A stretch of DNA of 6,844 bases from an uncultured Desulfurellaceae bacterium. Lineage in GTDB: Bacteria; Campylobacterota_A; Desulfurellia; Desulfurellales; Hippeaceae. Shown here one piece after another: positions 6,624-6,844 of the stretch. The notes under the pieces were generated by a model. The model was not told where the DNA came from and did no database searches. It worked only from the letters and a program-made list of their open reading frames with translations. The stretch is taken from contig CAJXLZ010000057.1 of the NCBI GenBank assembly GCA_913056505.1, forward strand, positions 1-6,844, given 5' to 3'. The position numbers and the translations under genes were made by a program. Numbering within the stretch: the stretch's first letter is position 1; every line of letters starts with the position of its first letter.

Positions 6624-6844
6624 CTATTTTTTATGCAACCAATTAAAAAGTCTAATTTTTAATAATTCTTTAAAGGAGCTTATGGCTGAGGTTTTAAAGA
6701 TTACATCCAAATCATGCAGCAAGACAATCAATTCATTGAGTTTTCTCTTACCTATCGATCTATACGCATTATAATAACTGTTATACATATTGGGGTTAAC
6801 CATAAATTTTGAGGCTTCATCCGGCCTAAACATTGGAGTTATTA
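6624..6844 (-). CDS. holA: Probable DNA polymerase III delta subunit, C-terminal fragment
   Basis: The frame is open from the right edge of the window to a TAG at 6624-6626, so only about the last 72 residues are seen. An internal ATG at 6833 is not taken as the start, because in-frame codons (I, T, P) continue to the edge. The fragment is helical and has the pattern of the HolA collar domain tail: a KFMVNPNMYNSYYNAYR stretch, then KLNELIVLLHDLDVIFKTSA, where the D-x3-KTS motif is typical, and a final LLKIRLFNWL helix. HolA opens the sliding clamp within the clamp-loader complex. The gene converges on ssrA with a gap of 5 bases. The identification rests on a short, weakly conserved region, so an unrelated helical protein remains possible. 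Confidence 0.5.
   Translation of the reverse strand, partial: ITPMFRPDEASKFMVNPNMYNSYYNAYRSIGKRKLNELIVLLHDLDVIFKTSAISSFKELLKIRLFNWLHKK

Noticed and set aside
6642..6663. Inverted repeat ATTAAAAA / TTTTTAAT with a 6-base loop, considered as the ssrA terminator
   Set aside because: The stem is entirely A-T, lacks a following T-run on the plus strand, and lies inside the coding sequence of the probable holA fragment. It is too weak to call a terminator.
6831..6833. ATG at 6833 as the start of a separate 69-residue gene
   Set aside because: The frame stays open to the window edge, there is no Shine-Dalgarno site before the ATG, and the sequence resembles a C-terminal domain, so a truncated longer gene is more likely.

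Overview
The window comes from an AT-rich, Gram-negative bacterium. The outer-membrane evidence is two heptosyltransferase-type enzymes of lipopolysaccharide core assembly. A permuted-free, one-piece tmRNA confirms a bacterial chromosome. Candidate lineages such as Deferribacterota or Hippea/Desulfurella-like bacteria fit the composition, but the sequence alone does not settle this.

Layout. (1) Positions 1-3749, minus strand: a tightly packed operon read right to left: WaaF-like GT9 glycosyltransferase, a second GT9 glycosyltransferase, a polysaccharide (NodB-type) deacetylase with a large insertion, and a GT4 glycosyltransferase that runs off the left edge. The first two junctions are 4-base ATGA overlaps and the third is a 26-base overlap, so the four genes are almost certainly co-transcribed and translationally coupled. 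Together they look like part of a lipopolysaccharide/lipo-oligosaccharide core module. (2) Positions 3750-3900: a divergent intergenic region with a good plus-strand promoter, a perfect 10-base palindrome and a 7-base spaced inverted repeat that touch its -35 box. (3) Positions 3901-6206, plus strand: a two-gene operon, again with an ATGA junction. It encodes an alpha-oxoamine synthase most like bacterial serine palmitoyltransferase, and a YghO/bacterial-ceramide-synthase-like GNAT-fold acyltransferase. This pairing suggests a sphingolipid (ceramide) pathway placed back to back with the LPS core genes. (4) Positions 6212-6618: ssrA (tmRNA) with its own promoter, four pseudoknots, an encoded CCA end and a tag reading frame for AENNEYALAA. 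(5) Positions 6624-6844, minus strand: the C-terminal end of a gene entering from the right edge, probably DNA polymerase III delta subunit (holA), convergent with ssrA and only 5 bases from it.

Biological theme: the two divergent operons both serve the outer leaflet of the outer membrane, one building LPS core sugars and the other probably building a ceramide anchor lipid. The most interesting point is this juxtaposition of a minimal spt-ceramide synthase pair with LPS core genes. No keto-reductase, acyl carrier protein or acyl-CoA ligase for the ceramide pathway lies in the window, so the pathway would have to be completed elsewhere.
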